Shown piece after piece: positions 26,963 to 34,992 of a stretch of DNA of 64,000 bases. The notes beneath the pieces were generated by a model. That model saw only the letters and a list, made by a program, of their open reading frames with translations, was not told the DNA's origin and searched no databases. The DNA is from Bacteroidota bacterium (GTDB lineage Bacteria > Bacteroidota > Bacteroidia > Bacteroidales > Bacteroidaceae), in the NCBI GenBank assembly GCA_023458215.1, contig JAEXAJ010000161.1:7512-71511 (forward strand). Reading direction: 5' to 3'. The position numbers and the translations under genes were made by a program. Positions within the stretch are counted from its first letter, which is position 1, and every line of letters begins with the position of its first letter.

Positions 26963-29455
26963 TCAGTAGCAAGTTTCAGGTGCTCCTAAGAAAGAGGGTT
27001 TCAATCCTCCGAAATCTATCATGATTTTCTGTAAAACCAATGCAGGATCTAAAGGACGGATACGCAATGTATGCTTCGCTTTTTTCTCTAAAGTATGTCT
27101 AGTTTGTGTATCAATGACATGTTCTGCCTGCCATTTACCAAGATCGCCACGATAGTCACCATTAATATTCACAATTTGTTCTTCTTCCCCGTCCAAGCTT
27201 ACTGCATAACGTAAGCCCTTATTATTATTGAAATTCAAAGTGGAGGAAAAGCGCACTAAGACCGAGGCTTCACCACTATACCCAGTTTCAAAATCATATT
27301 CCAGATACATGCCCTTATCCGGTACTACAGTACATGGCGAAGTGGTTACGGCAGATAAAGTACGTCCCAAATTGGGAATTGTAATCCATTTGGCGGAAGC
27401 TCCATTGGCAGAACGGGTATAATGCTCAGCCTCTATGGAGATAGTTCCATCTTTCTCTCTAAACAAGTAAGGTTCAGGAGCTATACGCGTTTCAGGGATT
27501 AGAGATACTTCGGGCATAATATTATATTTCGGATCATTCCAAGACGAATATCCGATATGTGTCTGATCCATCATATGATTCCATTTACCTCCACTGATGA
27601 CGTGGTTATAGTGATAAGTCAGTACAGAATCACGTTCAAAGCATTCACGTACTTTATCAGCCCATTGATTGGCTTTCACATTGTTGTCCCGAGCAAGTTT
27701 GCGGTTCATGGCAAGTGCGTAGTACATATCATACAGATTGGAACATGCCTGAATTGGGAAAAGTACTAATTGGTCAAAAGCATCACGACGATTTTCCGGC
27801 ATCAGGTAATAGAGCTTCAGAGCATCCAAAGCCAGTGCGGAGTAGTCGTCCCTCACCCGTTGCCATTCGTTATAGTTGTCTAAACTATAGGTTGTATCAT
27901 CCAGCAATTCAGGAGTAACGCGACGGTTGTATTTCGAATAGGTATCAATCAATCGGGCAGCTTCTTGGGCATACTGCGATCCGAACTGTTGCTTGCAGAA
28001 GTTTTCAGTATGCTGAAATAGATTGTTCTCATTGAATTGACGCGGATTCCATGCCATATCCAAGAAGAAGGTAATAGGATATTCCATCGGTTTGAAATCA
28101 CCGACATTCACCACCCAAAGTTGTTGCACACCATATTCATAAGTCAAAGTCATCTGTTCCCATGTACGCTGTATCTGAGTGATGTTTATCCATTTGGAAT
28201 TTCGCGGTGCACCTACATAGTCGAAGTGATAGTACATACCGTAACCTCCTTTACGGGGACGTGCATTCAGGTCGGGTAATTTACGCACATTTCCCCAATT
28301 GTCATCGCACAACAGTAGGGTCACATCATCGGGCACACGCATGCCTTTGTCGTAATACTCCTGTACTTCTTTATATAATGCCCAAACCTGAGGAGTCTCG
28401 GACGCCTTCTTTCCGGTTACTTTGGAGATGATGCCGCGCTGATCTTTGACAATATTCTGAAGCAAGGAGATATTGGCATCTTCGCTCATCGGTTCGTCAC
28501 CATCCCCACGCATCCCTACGGTTATAACACTTTCCCAATCTTTGCAACGTTCCATTCCTTTTTGCCAAAAGTTACGAAGTGTTGCACCATTCTTTTTATA
28601 ATCCCATGCACCTGTTCCGCGCCGCTTCCAGTCCTGTTGTGCCAGTCCAAGCGGTTCGTGGTGCGAAGTTCCCATCACAATTCCCATTTCATTGGCCAAT
28701 GGACCATTCAGAGGATCATCATCATAAAAAGCACTGTTCCACATGGCTGGCCACATGAAATTACCTTTCAGGCGAAGTACTAATTCAAACAGTTTCTCAT
28801 AGAATTTACTGTTAAAGCCACCAAACGTTTGAGTGGCCCAATTCCCTAATGAAGGCCATTCGTCATTCAGAAAGATACCACGATACTTCACTGCAGGTTC
28901 CCCGTCGGTATAGGTTCCCTCTTTTATATAGATAGCATCCCTTTTGTCTACAGGCACATCTGCCCAATAATACCAAGGGGAAACACCTATTTGTTTAGAT
29001 AGCTCATAGACCCCATAAATAGTGCCGCGTTTGTCACTTCCGGCAATAACTACCGCCTCATCCACTCCTGCCAACGGTTGATTTACGGTACAGATAATGT
29101 ATTTTTCATTTTTCCCTTTCAGTTCACTAAGATTGATCTTGCCGGCTTGCAGGAGTTGTTTTATCCAGATACTATTTTCCAACGAACCGATAATCAACAT
29201 ACGCTTCCCGGTCGGAGCATGAGTCAATTCAGGTGTTACACCTGTCACCTTAAGTGCATCGGTTTGTAAGTTATCAACAGCGCGAAGCACTCCTTTGTCT
29301 TCTTGCTCATCCACTAAAATAGGATATGCCTCTCCTTTCTGTATCCAAGCAAAACCAATAGGGTCTGTAGCCACAAATCGCTCTGTCGCAGCCAATGGTT
29401 GCAGAAAAAACAAGTTTATCAAACATCCCAAAATCCAATTAAAATTTCGTCTCAT
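26963..29455 (-). CDS. GH115 alpha-glucuronidase
   Basis: An 830-residue secreted enzyme that removes (4-O-methyl)glucuronic acid from internal xylose units of xylan, unlike GH67, which acts at chain ends. Family features are the N-terminal alpha/beta domain (KRMLIIGSLEN, VIAGSDKRGTIYGVYELSKQIG, SPWYYWADVPV), the barrel with GIFLNDEWP, GNFMWPAMWNSAF, GTSHHEPL and GMRGDGDEPM, and a C-terminal region with WNHMMDQTHIGY. The start ATG at 29455 (MRRNF) fits the signal peptide. An ATG three codons upstream is also possible. It precedes susC in the same direction. Confidence 0.93.
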   Translation of the reverse strand: MRRNFNWILGCLINLFFLQPLAATERFVATDPIGFAWIQKGEAYPILVDEQEDKGVLRAVDNLQTDALKVTGVTPELTHAPTGKRMLIIGSLENSIWIKQLLQAGKINLSELKGKNEKYIICTVNQPLAGVDEAVVIAGSDKRGTIYGVYELSKQIGVSPWYYWADVPVDKRDAIYIKEGTYTDGEPAVKYRGIFLNDEWPSLGNWATQTFGGFNSKFYEKLFELVLRLKGNFMWPAMWNSAFYDDDPLNGPLANEMGIVMGTSHHEPLGLAQQDWKRRGTGAWDYKKNGATLRNFWQKGMERCKDWESVITVGMRGDGDEPMSEDANISLLQNIVKDQRGIISKVTGKKASETPQVWALYKEVQEYYDKGMRVPDDVTLLLCDDNWGNVRKLPDLNARPRKGGYGMYYHFDYVGAPRNSKWINITQIQRTWEQMTLTYEYGVQQLWVVNVGDFKPMEYPITFFLDMAWNPRQFNENNLFQHTENFCKQQFGSQYAQEAARLIDTYSKYNRRVTPELLDDTTYSLDNYNEWQRVRDDYSALALDALKLYYLMPENRRDAFDQLVLFPIQACSNLYDMYYALAMNRKLARDNNVKANQWADKVRECFERDSVLTYHYNHVISGGKWNHMMDQTHIGYSSWNDPKYNIMPEVSLIPETRIAPEPYLFREKDGTISIEAEHYTRSANGASAKWITIPNLGRTLSAVTTSPCTVVPDKGMYLEYDFETGYSGEASVLVRFSSTLNFNNNKGLRYAVSLDGEEEQIVNINGDYRGDLGKWQAEHVIDTQTRHTLEKKAKHTLRIRPLDPALVLQKIMIDFGGLKPSFLGAPETCY

Positions 29456-29489
29456 AGTACACATATAATCTTAACTATTATTACTTCCA

Positions 29490-29497
29490 CAAATATA
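29490..29497 (-). promoter_or_regulatory. -7 element ahead of the GH115 gene
   Basis: Minus-strand TATATTTG fits TAnnTTTG, 35 bases before the start codon. No -33 element is visible, as also seen ahead of the plus-strand xylan arm, which would fit control by an activator. Confidence 0.45.
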
Positions 29498-29757
29498 GCC
29501 AACGCCGGTAATAGTAAATATTTATAGTGATACGAGTACTTTAGATGACATTACATGATAGTGGAAGTACGTTACATTTTCTTCCTGGCACGTTACAAAT
29601 CGCCTGATTATCATTCTATAACAAAGAATGAAGGCATTCTTTGTTGCCTAAACAAGGGCATTTCGATGAACTCCTACGTATTTCCAGTTCCTCCGGCTGC
29701 AAGGGGGAGATTTTAAGATAATCATACTTATCATTTAGCTCATGTTTGAATGGTTTT

Positions 29758-29867
29758 ACCCCTCGGTCCCCTAAAGGGGAAGGGGGATACTCTGAATATC
29801 ATTATCTTAAATATAAGTATATTAGGTATGAGACTATCCCCCTCCCCCTTTAGGGGGGCCGGGGGGT
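29758..29867. repeat. GC-rich palindrome with CCCCTAAAGGGG core, copy 1
   Basis: Arms 29758-29789 and 29834-29867 are imperfectly complementary over about 32 bases, and each contains a CCCCTAAAGGGG-like core. The left arm TCCCCTAAAGGGG and the following GGGGGATACTCT recur almost unchanged at 37732-37760, so this is a repeat family and not a chance hairpin. It stands out from the AT-rich surroundings. Confidence 0.85.
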
Positions 29868-29960
29868 GTTTGTTTCATTTCTTCCGCGTTATGAACTAAA
29901 ATGGGAATTTATAATTATCCGCGTAAGTTGCTGACTGGATGTATGGTTGATGTCCCACCC

Positions 29961-30070
29961 CAATCAATAGTAGTGGGACATTAGTTCAGTCGTAATGGGA
30001 GGGTACTTCAGTCGTAGTGGGAAGGTAGTTCAGTCGTAATGGGAGGGTACCTCTGTCGTAGTGGGAGCTT
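29961..30070. repeat. Tandem array, 22-bp unit, four clear copies plus one diverged copy
   Basis: Units of about AGTTCAGTCGTAATGGGAGG plus GT begin at 29983, 30005, 30027 and 30049, exactly 22 bases apart, and alternate between GTAATGGGA and GTAGTGGGA. A diverged unit begins at 29961. TGTCCCAC (29951-29958) is the perfect complement of GTGGGACA (29973-29980). There is no open reading frame worth calling. Confidence 0.88.
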
Positions 30071-30277
30071 GCATCACTCTCAAAAAGAATATATCCTGGT
30101 TGAGACTTGGGGTGGCTCACTATATTATGCTTGTCATTTAGCTCATTTCTTTATGGTTATGCGTTAATACCTCATTTAGATCCAAACAATTTTTCATCCT
30201 CTTTTGAACCAATGTAGGACAGAGGTGTTGTCTTACCAATAATAATTTTAATAATAACCATTAAAACTAACTAGATT

Positions 30278-30574
30278 ATGAGTTGCAAAAATTCTAATTT
30301 CTGGATCGGACTGGGAATAGGTTCGGCTGTAGGTGCCTTAGCATATCACTTTTCACGTACCCAAAGAGCTAAGAAGCTGAAAGAAGATGTATATCATGCT
30401 TTCCATAAAATCAGTAACGAAGCTAAAGAAGCGCTTAACTCTGCCGAAGAGCATGCTATGCATGCAGGTGTGAAGGCTGCTGATAAAGTTGCAGGCAAAG
30501 CGCACGAAGCCGCTGATAAAGCTGACGATTTAAAAAACAAGGTACATGACATGGCAGATCATGCCAAGAAATAA
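30278..30574 (+). CDS. YtxH-domain small membrane protein
   Basis: A 98-residue protein with an N-terminal glycine-rich hydrophobic segment (GLGIGSAVGALAYHF, about residues 12-26) followed by a charged, Ala/Lys-rich amphipathic helix with heptad-like repeats (AADKVAGKAHEAADKADD). This is the YtxH pattern, often linked to general stress, though its molecular role is unknown. It stands alone between the repeat-rich stretch and the convergent HxlR gene. Confidence 0.8.
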   Translation: MSCKNSNFWIGLGIGSAVGALAYHFSRTQRAKKLKEDVYHAFHKISNEAKEALNSAEEHAMHAGVKAADKVAGKAHEAADKADDLKNKVHDMADHAKK

Positions 30575-30580
30575 GAAATG

Positions 30581-30620
30581 CAGAGGGGAGACATCAATTG
30601 ATTGTAGCCTTCCCTCTGTT
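30581..30620. terminator. Probable terminator between convergent genes
   Basis: CAGAGGGGA (30581-30589) pairs with TCCCTCTG (30611-30618) around a 21-base loop. The T-run is weak. It lies between the ends of the YtxH and HxlR genes. Confidence 0.55.
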
Positions 30621-30626
30621 TATGAA

Positions 30627-30980
30627 TTATTCTGTTTCTAAACTCCGACGATTCAAAATATCATCTATATGTTCCAGCGCCCACCCCACCAAAGATTCTA
30701 CATGTGGCATCAGGCTATAACCTATTTCTGTAAGGCAATATTCTACACGAGGCGGAACTTCCGCATAAACTTTCCTATCTATTAATCCGTCTGTCTCCAG
30801 CGAACGGAGAGTCACGGTCAACATACGTTGCGATATATCTCCAATAGTTTTCCGTATATCACAAAAACGCATTGTACCATTCGTTTTTAAAGTAACCAGT
30901 ATAAGCATTGACCATTTATCTCCCAGCCGGCTTAGTACATCCCGTATCGGACAAGTACCGATGTGATGAAAGTTTTCCAT
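30627..30980 (-). CDS. HxlR-family transcriptional regulator
   Basis: A 117-residue winged-helix protein with the HxlR signature: N-terminal TCPIRDVLSRLGDKWSMLILVTL, then MRFCDIRKTIGDISQRMLTVTLRSLETDGLIDRKVY. Cys10 sits where thiol-sensing relatives such as YodB and HypR carry their redox-active cysteine, so oxidant or electrophile sensing is possible but not shown. It is divergent from a PfpI/DJ-1 gene, the usual arrangement of a regulator and its target. Confidence 0.92.
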   Translation of the reverse strand: MENFHHIGTCPIRDVLSRLGDKWSMLILVTLKTNGTMRFCDIRKTIGDISQRMLTVTLRSLETDGLIDRKVYAEVPPRVEYCLTEIGYSLMPHVESLVGWALEHIDDILNRRSLETE

Positions 30981-31016
30981 TTTTTAACTCTTCCTAATTC
31001 ATTGAACTTCAACATT

Positions 31017-31034
31017 AGTTACATCGTTGTAACT
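31017..31034. promoter_or_regulatory. Candidate operator in the HxlR-PfpI intergenic region
   Basis: AGTTACATCGTTGTAACT is a dyad with perfect 6-base half-sites around a 6-base centre. It lies 22 bases upstream of the -33 element of the PfpI promoter and 37 bases before the HxlR start. Position and symmetry fit a dimeric winged-helix repressor. Confidence 0.5.
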
Positions 31035-31055
31035 ATCTAACATACAAGTACGTTC

Positions 31056-31086
31056 TTGCTATTAACAAACAAGAAACCTAACTTTG
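31056..31086 (+). promoter_or_regulatory. Promoter of the PfpI/DJ-1 gene
   Basis: TTG at 31056-31058 and TAACTTTG at 31079-31086 are 20 bases apart, a full match to the Bacteroides promoter pattern. The ATG follows about 60 bases downstream. Confidence 0.7.
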
Positions 31087-31145
31087 CTTCACAAAAGTAA
31101 TCAACTTACTGAAAATAACTATTGTCTCACTTAATAATTATAATT

Positions 31146-31676
31146 ATGGCAAAGAAAGTTGCAGTTTTAGCAGTCAACCCGGTGAACGGATTCGGTTTAT
31201 TCCAATATTTGGAAGCGTTTTTCGAAAATGGCATTCCCTACAAGGTATTTGCAGTAGCAGATAGCAAGGAAATCAAAACAAATTCCGGTATCGCCCTTAT
31301 CGCAGACGATATAGTGGCGAATTTAAAAGGTCATGAAGAAGAATACGATGCATTGGTATTCGCTTGTGGTGATGCAGTTCCCGTATTCCGTCAGAATGCG
31401 GATAAGCCTTATAATATTACAATGCTGGAAGTAATTAAAAGCTTTGGTGAGAAAGGCAAAATTATGATTGGACATTGCGCTGCCGCTATGATGTTCGATT
31501 TGGTGGGAGCAACGAAAGGCAAGAAAGTAGCTGTTCACCCTTTAGCAAAACCTGCCATCCAAAATGGAGAAGCTACTGATAACCCATCGGAGGTAGATGG
31601 CAATTTCTATACCGCAAAAGATGAAAACGATATTCATACTATGATATCGCAAGTCATTGCAGCATTGAAGGATTGA
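31146..31676 (+). CDS. DJ-1/PfpI family protein
   Basis: A 176-residue cytoplasmic protein of the class I glutamine amidotransferase-like fold. It begins KKVAVLAVNPVNGFG, has YDALVFACGDAV, and the nucleophile elbow IMIGHCAAAMM with Cys111. Members act as chaperones, glyoxalases or deglycases and the sequence does not decide between these. The ATG at 31146 replaces an upstream frame extension. It is divergent from an HxlR regulator, so it may be induced by oxidants or aldehydes. Confidence 0.85.
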   Translation: MAKKVAVLAVNPVNGFGLFQYLEAFFENGIPYKVFAVADSKEIKTNSGIALIADDIVANLKGHEEEYDALVFACGDAVPVFRQNADKPYNITMLEVIKSFGEKGKIMIGHCAAAMMFDLVGATKGKKVAVHPLAKPAIQNGEATDNPSEVDGNFYTAKDENDIHTMISQVIAALKD

Positions 31677-31686
31677 TAAACAACTG

Positions 31687-31728
31687 AAAAGTTCTATTGC
31701 CGGTATCACAAATGGCAATAGAACTTTT
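31687..31728. terminator. Bidirectional terminator
   Basis: A perfect 15-base stem (AAAAGTTCTATTGCC at 31687-31701 with 31714-31728) ends in T on the plus side and serves both the PfpI and the nitrilase transcripts. Confidence 0.88.
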
Positions 31729-31755
31729 TATTTATCCTACATATCATGTTGTTTA

Positions 31756-32565
31756 CTAATATTCAACAAACACTATATCTTCCTGATAATCTTTGCACCT
31801 TGCCTGTATTCCGCCATTAGGTGCAATGAATGTACTCCCACCTACATAATCAATCCCGGCAAGATCAGTTCCGGCACAATTTACGGCTATTACATAAGCT
31901 TTATTTTCTACAGCACGCTCGGACAAAAGTCTATCCCAATCTTCACTACGAGATGCCGGCCAATTGGCTATATAAATGGCAGTATCGTATCGGTCGTTAT
32001 TTCTACTCCATTCCGGAAAACGGAGATCGTAGCAGATATAGGTAGCCAAGCGGCGACCTCTCCAGTTCAATGTCAACTGCTTATCCCCCGGAGAGAAACT
32101 ACCCTTCTTGAAACAATTATGCTTGTCGTAATATTGGTATTCGCCGTTAGGAAATACTGCCAATAGCCGGTTGTAATATTTCCCCCCTTCTTTATATATA
32201 GTAGAACCGATAACCAATGCATCCGATTGTTTTGCCCACTTCTTCATATTCTTGATAGTGGCAGAATAATAAGAAGCAATTTTATCTTTAGAATAATCAG
32301 CTTCTTCCTTATCCCTCTTTTTCATCTCACAGCCGGATGTGAATAATTCGGGGAATACAATGATATCACAGTCTTTGCACTGCCGGACACGCTTTTCAAA
32401 AGCAGATAAATTAGCCTCCACATCTCCCCAAGCAAGATGAGGCTGAACAAGTGCCACACGACAAAGTGCAGTATCACGTTTATCAGTAGCAACCGTTTTC
32501 TGTGCTTGGATTGGTAATACAATGAATATTACTATCCAAAATAAAATGAACCTATGATTTATCAT
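31756..32565 (-). CDS. Carbon-nitrogen hydrolase (nitrilase superfamily) with signal peptide
   Basis: A 269-residue hydrolase close to the omega-amidase group (NIT2/YafV). The Glu-Lys-Cys triad is visible: Glu in FPELFTSG, Lys in YYDKHNCF and Cys in YICYDLRFPEW. Cytoplasmic relatives hydrolyse alpha-keto acid amides. Unusually, this one carries a hydrophobic N-terminal signal (ILFWIVIFIVLPIQAQ), so it should be exported. It follows the DUF2400 gene by 8 bases and is probably in the same operon. Confidence 0.88.
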   Translation of the reverse strand: MINHRFILFWIVIFIVLPIQAQKTVATDKRDTALCRVALVQPHLAWGDVEANLSAFEKRVRQCKDCDIIVFPELFTSGCEMKKRDKEEADYSKDKIASYYSATIKNMKKWAKQSDALVIGSTIYKEGGKYYNRLLAVFPNGEYQYYDKHNCFKKGSFSPGDKQLTLNWRGRRLATYICYDLRFPEWSRNNDRYDTAIYIANWPASRSEDWDRLLSERAVENKAYVIAVNCAGTDLAGIDYVGGSTFIAPNGGIQARCKDYQEDIVFVEY

Positions 32566-32573
32566 AACTCCTA

Positions 32574-33278
32574 TTACTTATTATTTACTCCATATCCGAA
32601 TAAAGCAAAATCTCCCAAACACGGGTCATCCGGAAACACCTCAGCCAATGCATCGGTTATCCGATGGGCGTTCTTTAAAGAAAAAGCCTCTGTTTCGGTG
32701 AGTTGCAAAGCGTATGCCACACGGCAAACATGTGTATCCAAAGGGATCACCAAATCCTGCCTACTATAACTTGTCCAAATGCCCAAATCAACCTCCGATT
32801 CTGTTCTAATCATCCAACGCAAAAACATATTCAACTTCTTCTGAGGGCTCTTGGCAGATACTTCAAGAAATGCACACAGCTTTTCTATGGGAGAACCTGC
32901 TTGCACCAACAAAGCATCTTCCAAAGAGTCAAAGCAGGAATAAGCCTTGTTTAACCGCCTGAAGTACCCATTAAAATCAGAATATGAGAGCATACGGTAA
33001 AAACTACTTTTATCCGCAGCAGGGAAATCCTCTTCCCATTGCCGCGACAACACATACTGATAAGGAGAATCGCCCATGCGCGCATGAAGTTCATCTGCCT
33101 TTTTAAGGATCTGTTTACGATTGCCAAAACTCATAATAGCCGTCAGCAGACCACTTATCTCAATATCCTGTTTCCGAGTATATCGATGTGGAAACTGTAC
33201 CGGATCATTTTCAATAAAATCGGTACAATGATAGGTATTCGCCCATTCCAATAGTTGCAACTTTATATCTTCAGTCAT
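32574..33278 (-). CDS. TIGR02757/DUF2400 family protein
   Basis: A 234-residue protein matching the TIGR02757 family, a Bacteroidetes and spirochaete group of unknown role. Visible marks are YTRKQDIEISGLLTAIMSFGNRKQILKK, MFLRWMIR, the VDLGIWTSY segment and DLVIPLDTHVCRVA, which resembles the helix-hairpin-helix DNA glycosylase pattern of proline, a metal- or DNA-contacting Asp and HV. Function in DNA repair is conceivable but unproven. Confidence 0.8.
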   Translation of the reverse strand: MTEDIKLQLLEWANTYHCTDFIENDPVQFPHRYTRKQDIEISGLLTAIMSFGNRKQILKKADELHARMGDSPYQYVLSRQWEEDFPAADKSSFYRMLSYSDFNGYFRRLNKAYSCFDSLEDALLVQAGSPIEKLCAFLEVSAKSPQKKLNMFLRWMIRTESEVDLGIWTSYSRQDLVIPLDTHVCRVAYALQLTETEAFSLKNAHRITDALAEVFPDDPCLGDFALFGYGVNNK

Positions 33279-33306
33279 CTATCTGTAGTTTTTCGCAATT
33301 AAGATG

Positions 33307-33314
33307 CAAAGATA
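33307..33314 (-). promoter_or_regulatory. -7 element for DUF2400-nitrilase operon
   Basis: Minus-strand TATCTTTG, 29 bases before the DUF2400 start. A TTG at 33332-33334 lies 17 bases further upstream, slightly closer than usual. Confidence 0.5.
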
Positions 33315-33470
33315 TCCTATTTATGAGTTGTCAATAGTAGAATCCTCTTAATTTCTCCAAAATCAATGCAATCAATCTCTATTAACGAAAAGTTGAAGAT
33401 TTATTCGTAATAATTGTATATTTTCAAAATAAATATGCTTTTCCTTCTAGGAAAACATAAATTTAATCTC

Positions 33471-33478
33471 TACCTTTG
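33471..33478 (+). promoter_or_regulatory. -7 element for LruC-domain lipoprotein gene
   Basis: TACCTTTG, 32 bases before the ATG. No convincing -33 element is seen. Confidence 0.5.
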
Positions 33479-33510
33479 TATCAATTAATTAACAAACAAG
33501 CAATAACATA

Positions 33511-34809
33511 ATGAAAAAAGTTCTATTAGGATTGACTGTGCTTGCTACTATTTGTCTGACCCAATCGTGTATGCATGATGTATCGAACATTGTAGAACCG
33601 CCAATTACCAACGAATTTAAAGATTTGAAAGTATCGCCCACCTTTGACTGGATAACCTCCAAAAACATCACTTGCACAGTGAATTCGGATGTAGCAACGA
33701 AGGTCGAAATCTATACCGATGAAGCCTGCGAAGAAGAGTTACTGGCTACATTCATTACTCAACAAGGCAGTAACCTAGTTCCTGTAAGCATAGCACAAGC
33801 TACAGATAAACTGTATCTGAAATATACTACCGCATCGGATGCTACGAAAATATTGACCGCAACTGTTAGTAGCAGTGCTGCAACTTTTTCTGTAACTGAT
33901 GGAATACAAACTTCAAAGCCTGAATCCAGAAGTGCATCGATTAGAGCAGATGATCTACCGGTATACGATGGTCAAGCTTATATATCATACCCGGCAAAGT
34001 GGGGAACAGTCATGTTCGAAGATCAATTTCCCACATTGGGTGATTATGATTTCAATGATTTCGTTGCATCTTATCAAATTACCCTCGAATTTCCATGGGA
34101 TGGTATAAAGTATATCACAGAACGCGTGCATCAAGTCAGAGTTCATTTAAAATTGAAAGCTATAGGTGGTGTATTGAAATTTACTCCCTACGTAAGAATA
34201 GCTGGACTAGACAGATCTATTGTAAGCATGCCTAATCCTGCTTACAATAACCCGGTGTACCCAAATCCCGGAATTCTGAATAATACTATTGACGGAGTAA
34301 AAACATCTCTTGTTGAAAGCTCGCTAACCAATGATGTGATTGTTGAATTTAAGAACCTAAATGCAAGTAATCCTCATGCAGTGAAAGACTCTCCTTACTA
34401 CAATACAACTCAAGGAAAAACAACTAAGGAGAATCAATTAACCGAAGTATGGGTATATCTCGCTTTGAGCCAAGATATAAAAACCAGCGACTTATTAGAT
34501 AACAATATAGATATCTTCCTCGCATCAGAAGATAAAACGAAGGAAATTCACTTAAGAGGTTTTGAACCGGTATTTAACAAATATGACTATAACGCAGCTG
34601 GTCTTAATAAAAACACACCATACGCATCGGACAAAAACCTCGTTTGGGGACTTAAAGTAGCTGCCCCTATTTCACATACAGTAGAAAAAGCTAACTTCCG
34701 CGCTGTTTACCGTGATTTTGCAAGTTGGGCAGAAAGTGACGGTATTAACAATCCAGATTGGTACAAAACCAATATTGATAAGGACAATTTGATAAAATGG
34801 TCTAAATAA
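33511..34809 (+). CDS. LruC domain-containing lipoprotein
   Basis: A 432-residue exported lipoprotein: the lipobox LTQSC has Cys20. The centre holds FEDQFPTLGDYDFNDFV, the signature of the LruC domain (Asp-rich and possibly calcium-binding), first named from Leptospira and common in Bacteroidales surface proteins. Residues about 40-130 look like an Ig-type beta sandwich. It has its own promoter and terminator, so it is a single-gene unit. The role is unknown. Confidence 0.82.
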   Translation: MKKVLLGLTVLATICLTQSCMHDVSNIVEPPITNEFKDLKVSPTFDWITSKNITCTVNSDVATKVEIYTDEACEEELLATFITQQGSNLVPVSIAQATDKLYLKYTTASDATKILTATVSSSAATFSVTDGIQTSKPESRSASIRADDLPVYDGQAYISYPAKWGTVMFEDQFPTLGDYDFNDFVASYQITLEFPWDGIKYITERVHQVRVHLKLKAIGGVLKFTPYVRIAGLDRSIVSMPNPAYNNPVYPNPGILNNTIDGVKTSLVESSLTNDVIVEFKNLNASNPHAVKDSPYYNTTQGKTTKENQLTEVWVYLALSQDIKTSDLLDNNIDIFLASEDKTKEIHLRGFEPVFNKYDYNAAGLNKNTPYASDKNLVWGLKVAAPISHTVEKANFRAVYRDFASWAESDGINNPDWYKTNIDKDNLIKWSK

Positions 34810-34849
34810 CAATGAATTAAGAAATTACCCATTCCCAAAGTAACTTGGA

Positions 34850-34905
34850 GACTGCCTCAAATACTGATTCACTTTTTTTTCAGTATTGAGGCAGTCCTTT
34901 TTTCC
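34850..34905 (+). terminator. Strong terminator after LruC-domain gene
   Basis: A 16- to 17-base stem with one bulge (34850-34866 with 34881-34896) is followed by a run of T. Confidence 0.88.
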
Positions 34906-34961
34906 TTCACTGATTTCCTATTTATAGCAACATCGGACAAGTACCCTATTCCTTTTCCCCC

Positions 34962-34969
34962 TATCTTTG
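34962..34969 (+). promoter_or_regulatory. -7 element for AraC-GyrI regulator
   Basis: TATCTTTG, 23 bases before the ATG, implying a very short leader. The -33 element is not clear. Confidence 0.5.
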
Positions 34970-34992
34970 CATTGTGAAAAGCTAATAGAAAC

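Larger units (their letters stand above)
29731..30146. repeat. Direct repeat flanking the gene-free repeat-rich stretch
   Basis: TCATTTAGCTCAT occurs at 29731-29743 and again at 30134-30146, in both cases after ACTTA/GCTTG and before a related ATGGTT segment. The stretch 29456-30277 (822 bases) holds no gene that I can support. Between the two direct repeats lie a GC-rich palindrome (29758-29867) and a 22-bp tandem array (29961-30070). Confidence 0.6.

Noticed and set aside
29961..30070. CRISPR array or coding repeat
   Set aside because: There are no spacers and no supported open reading frame; 22 is not a multiple of 3, so a repeated peptide is not expected.
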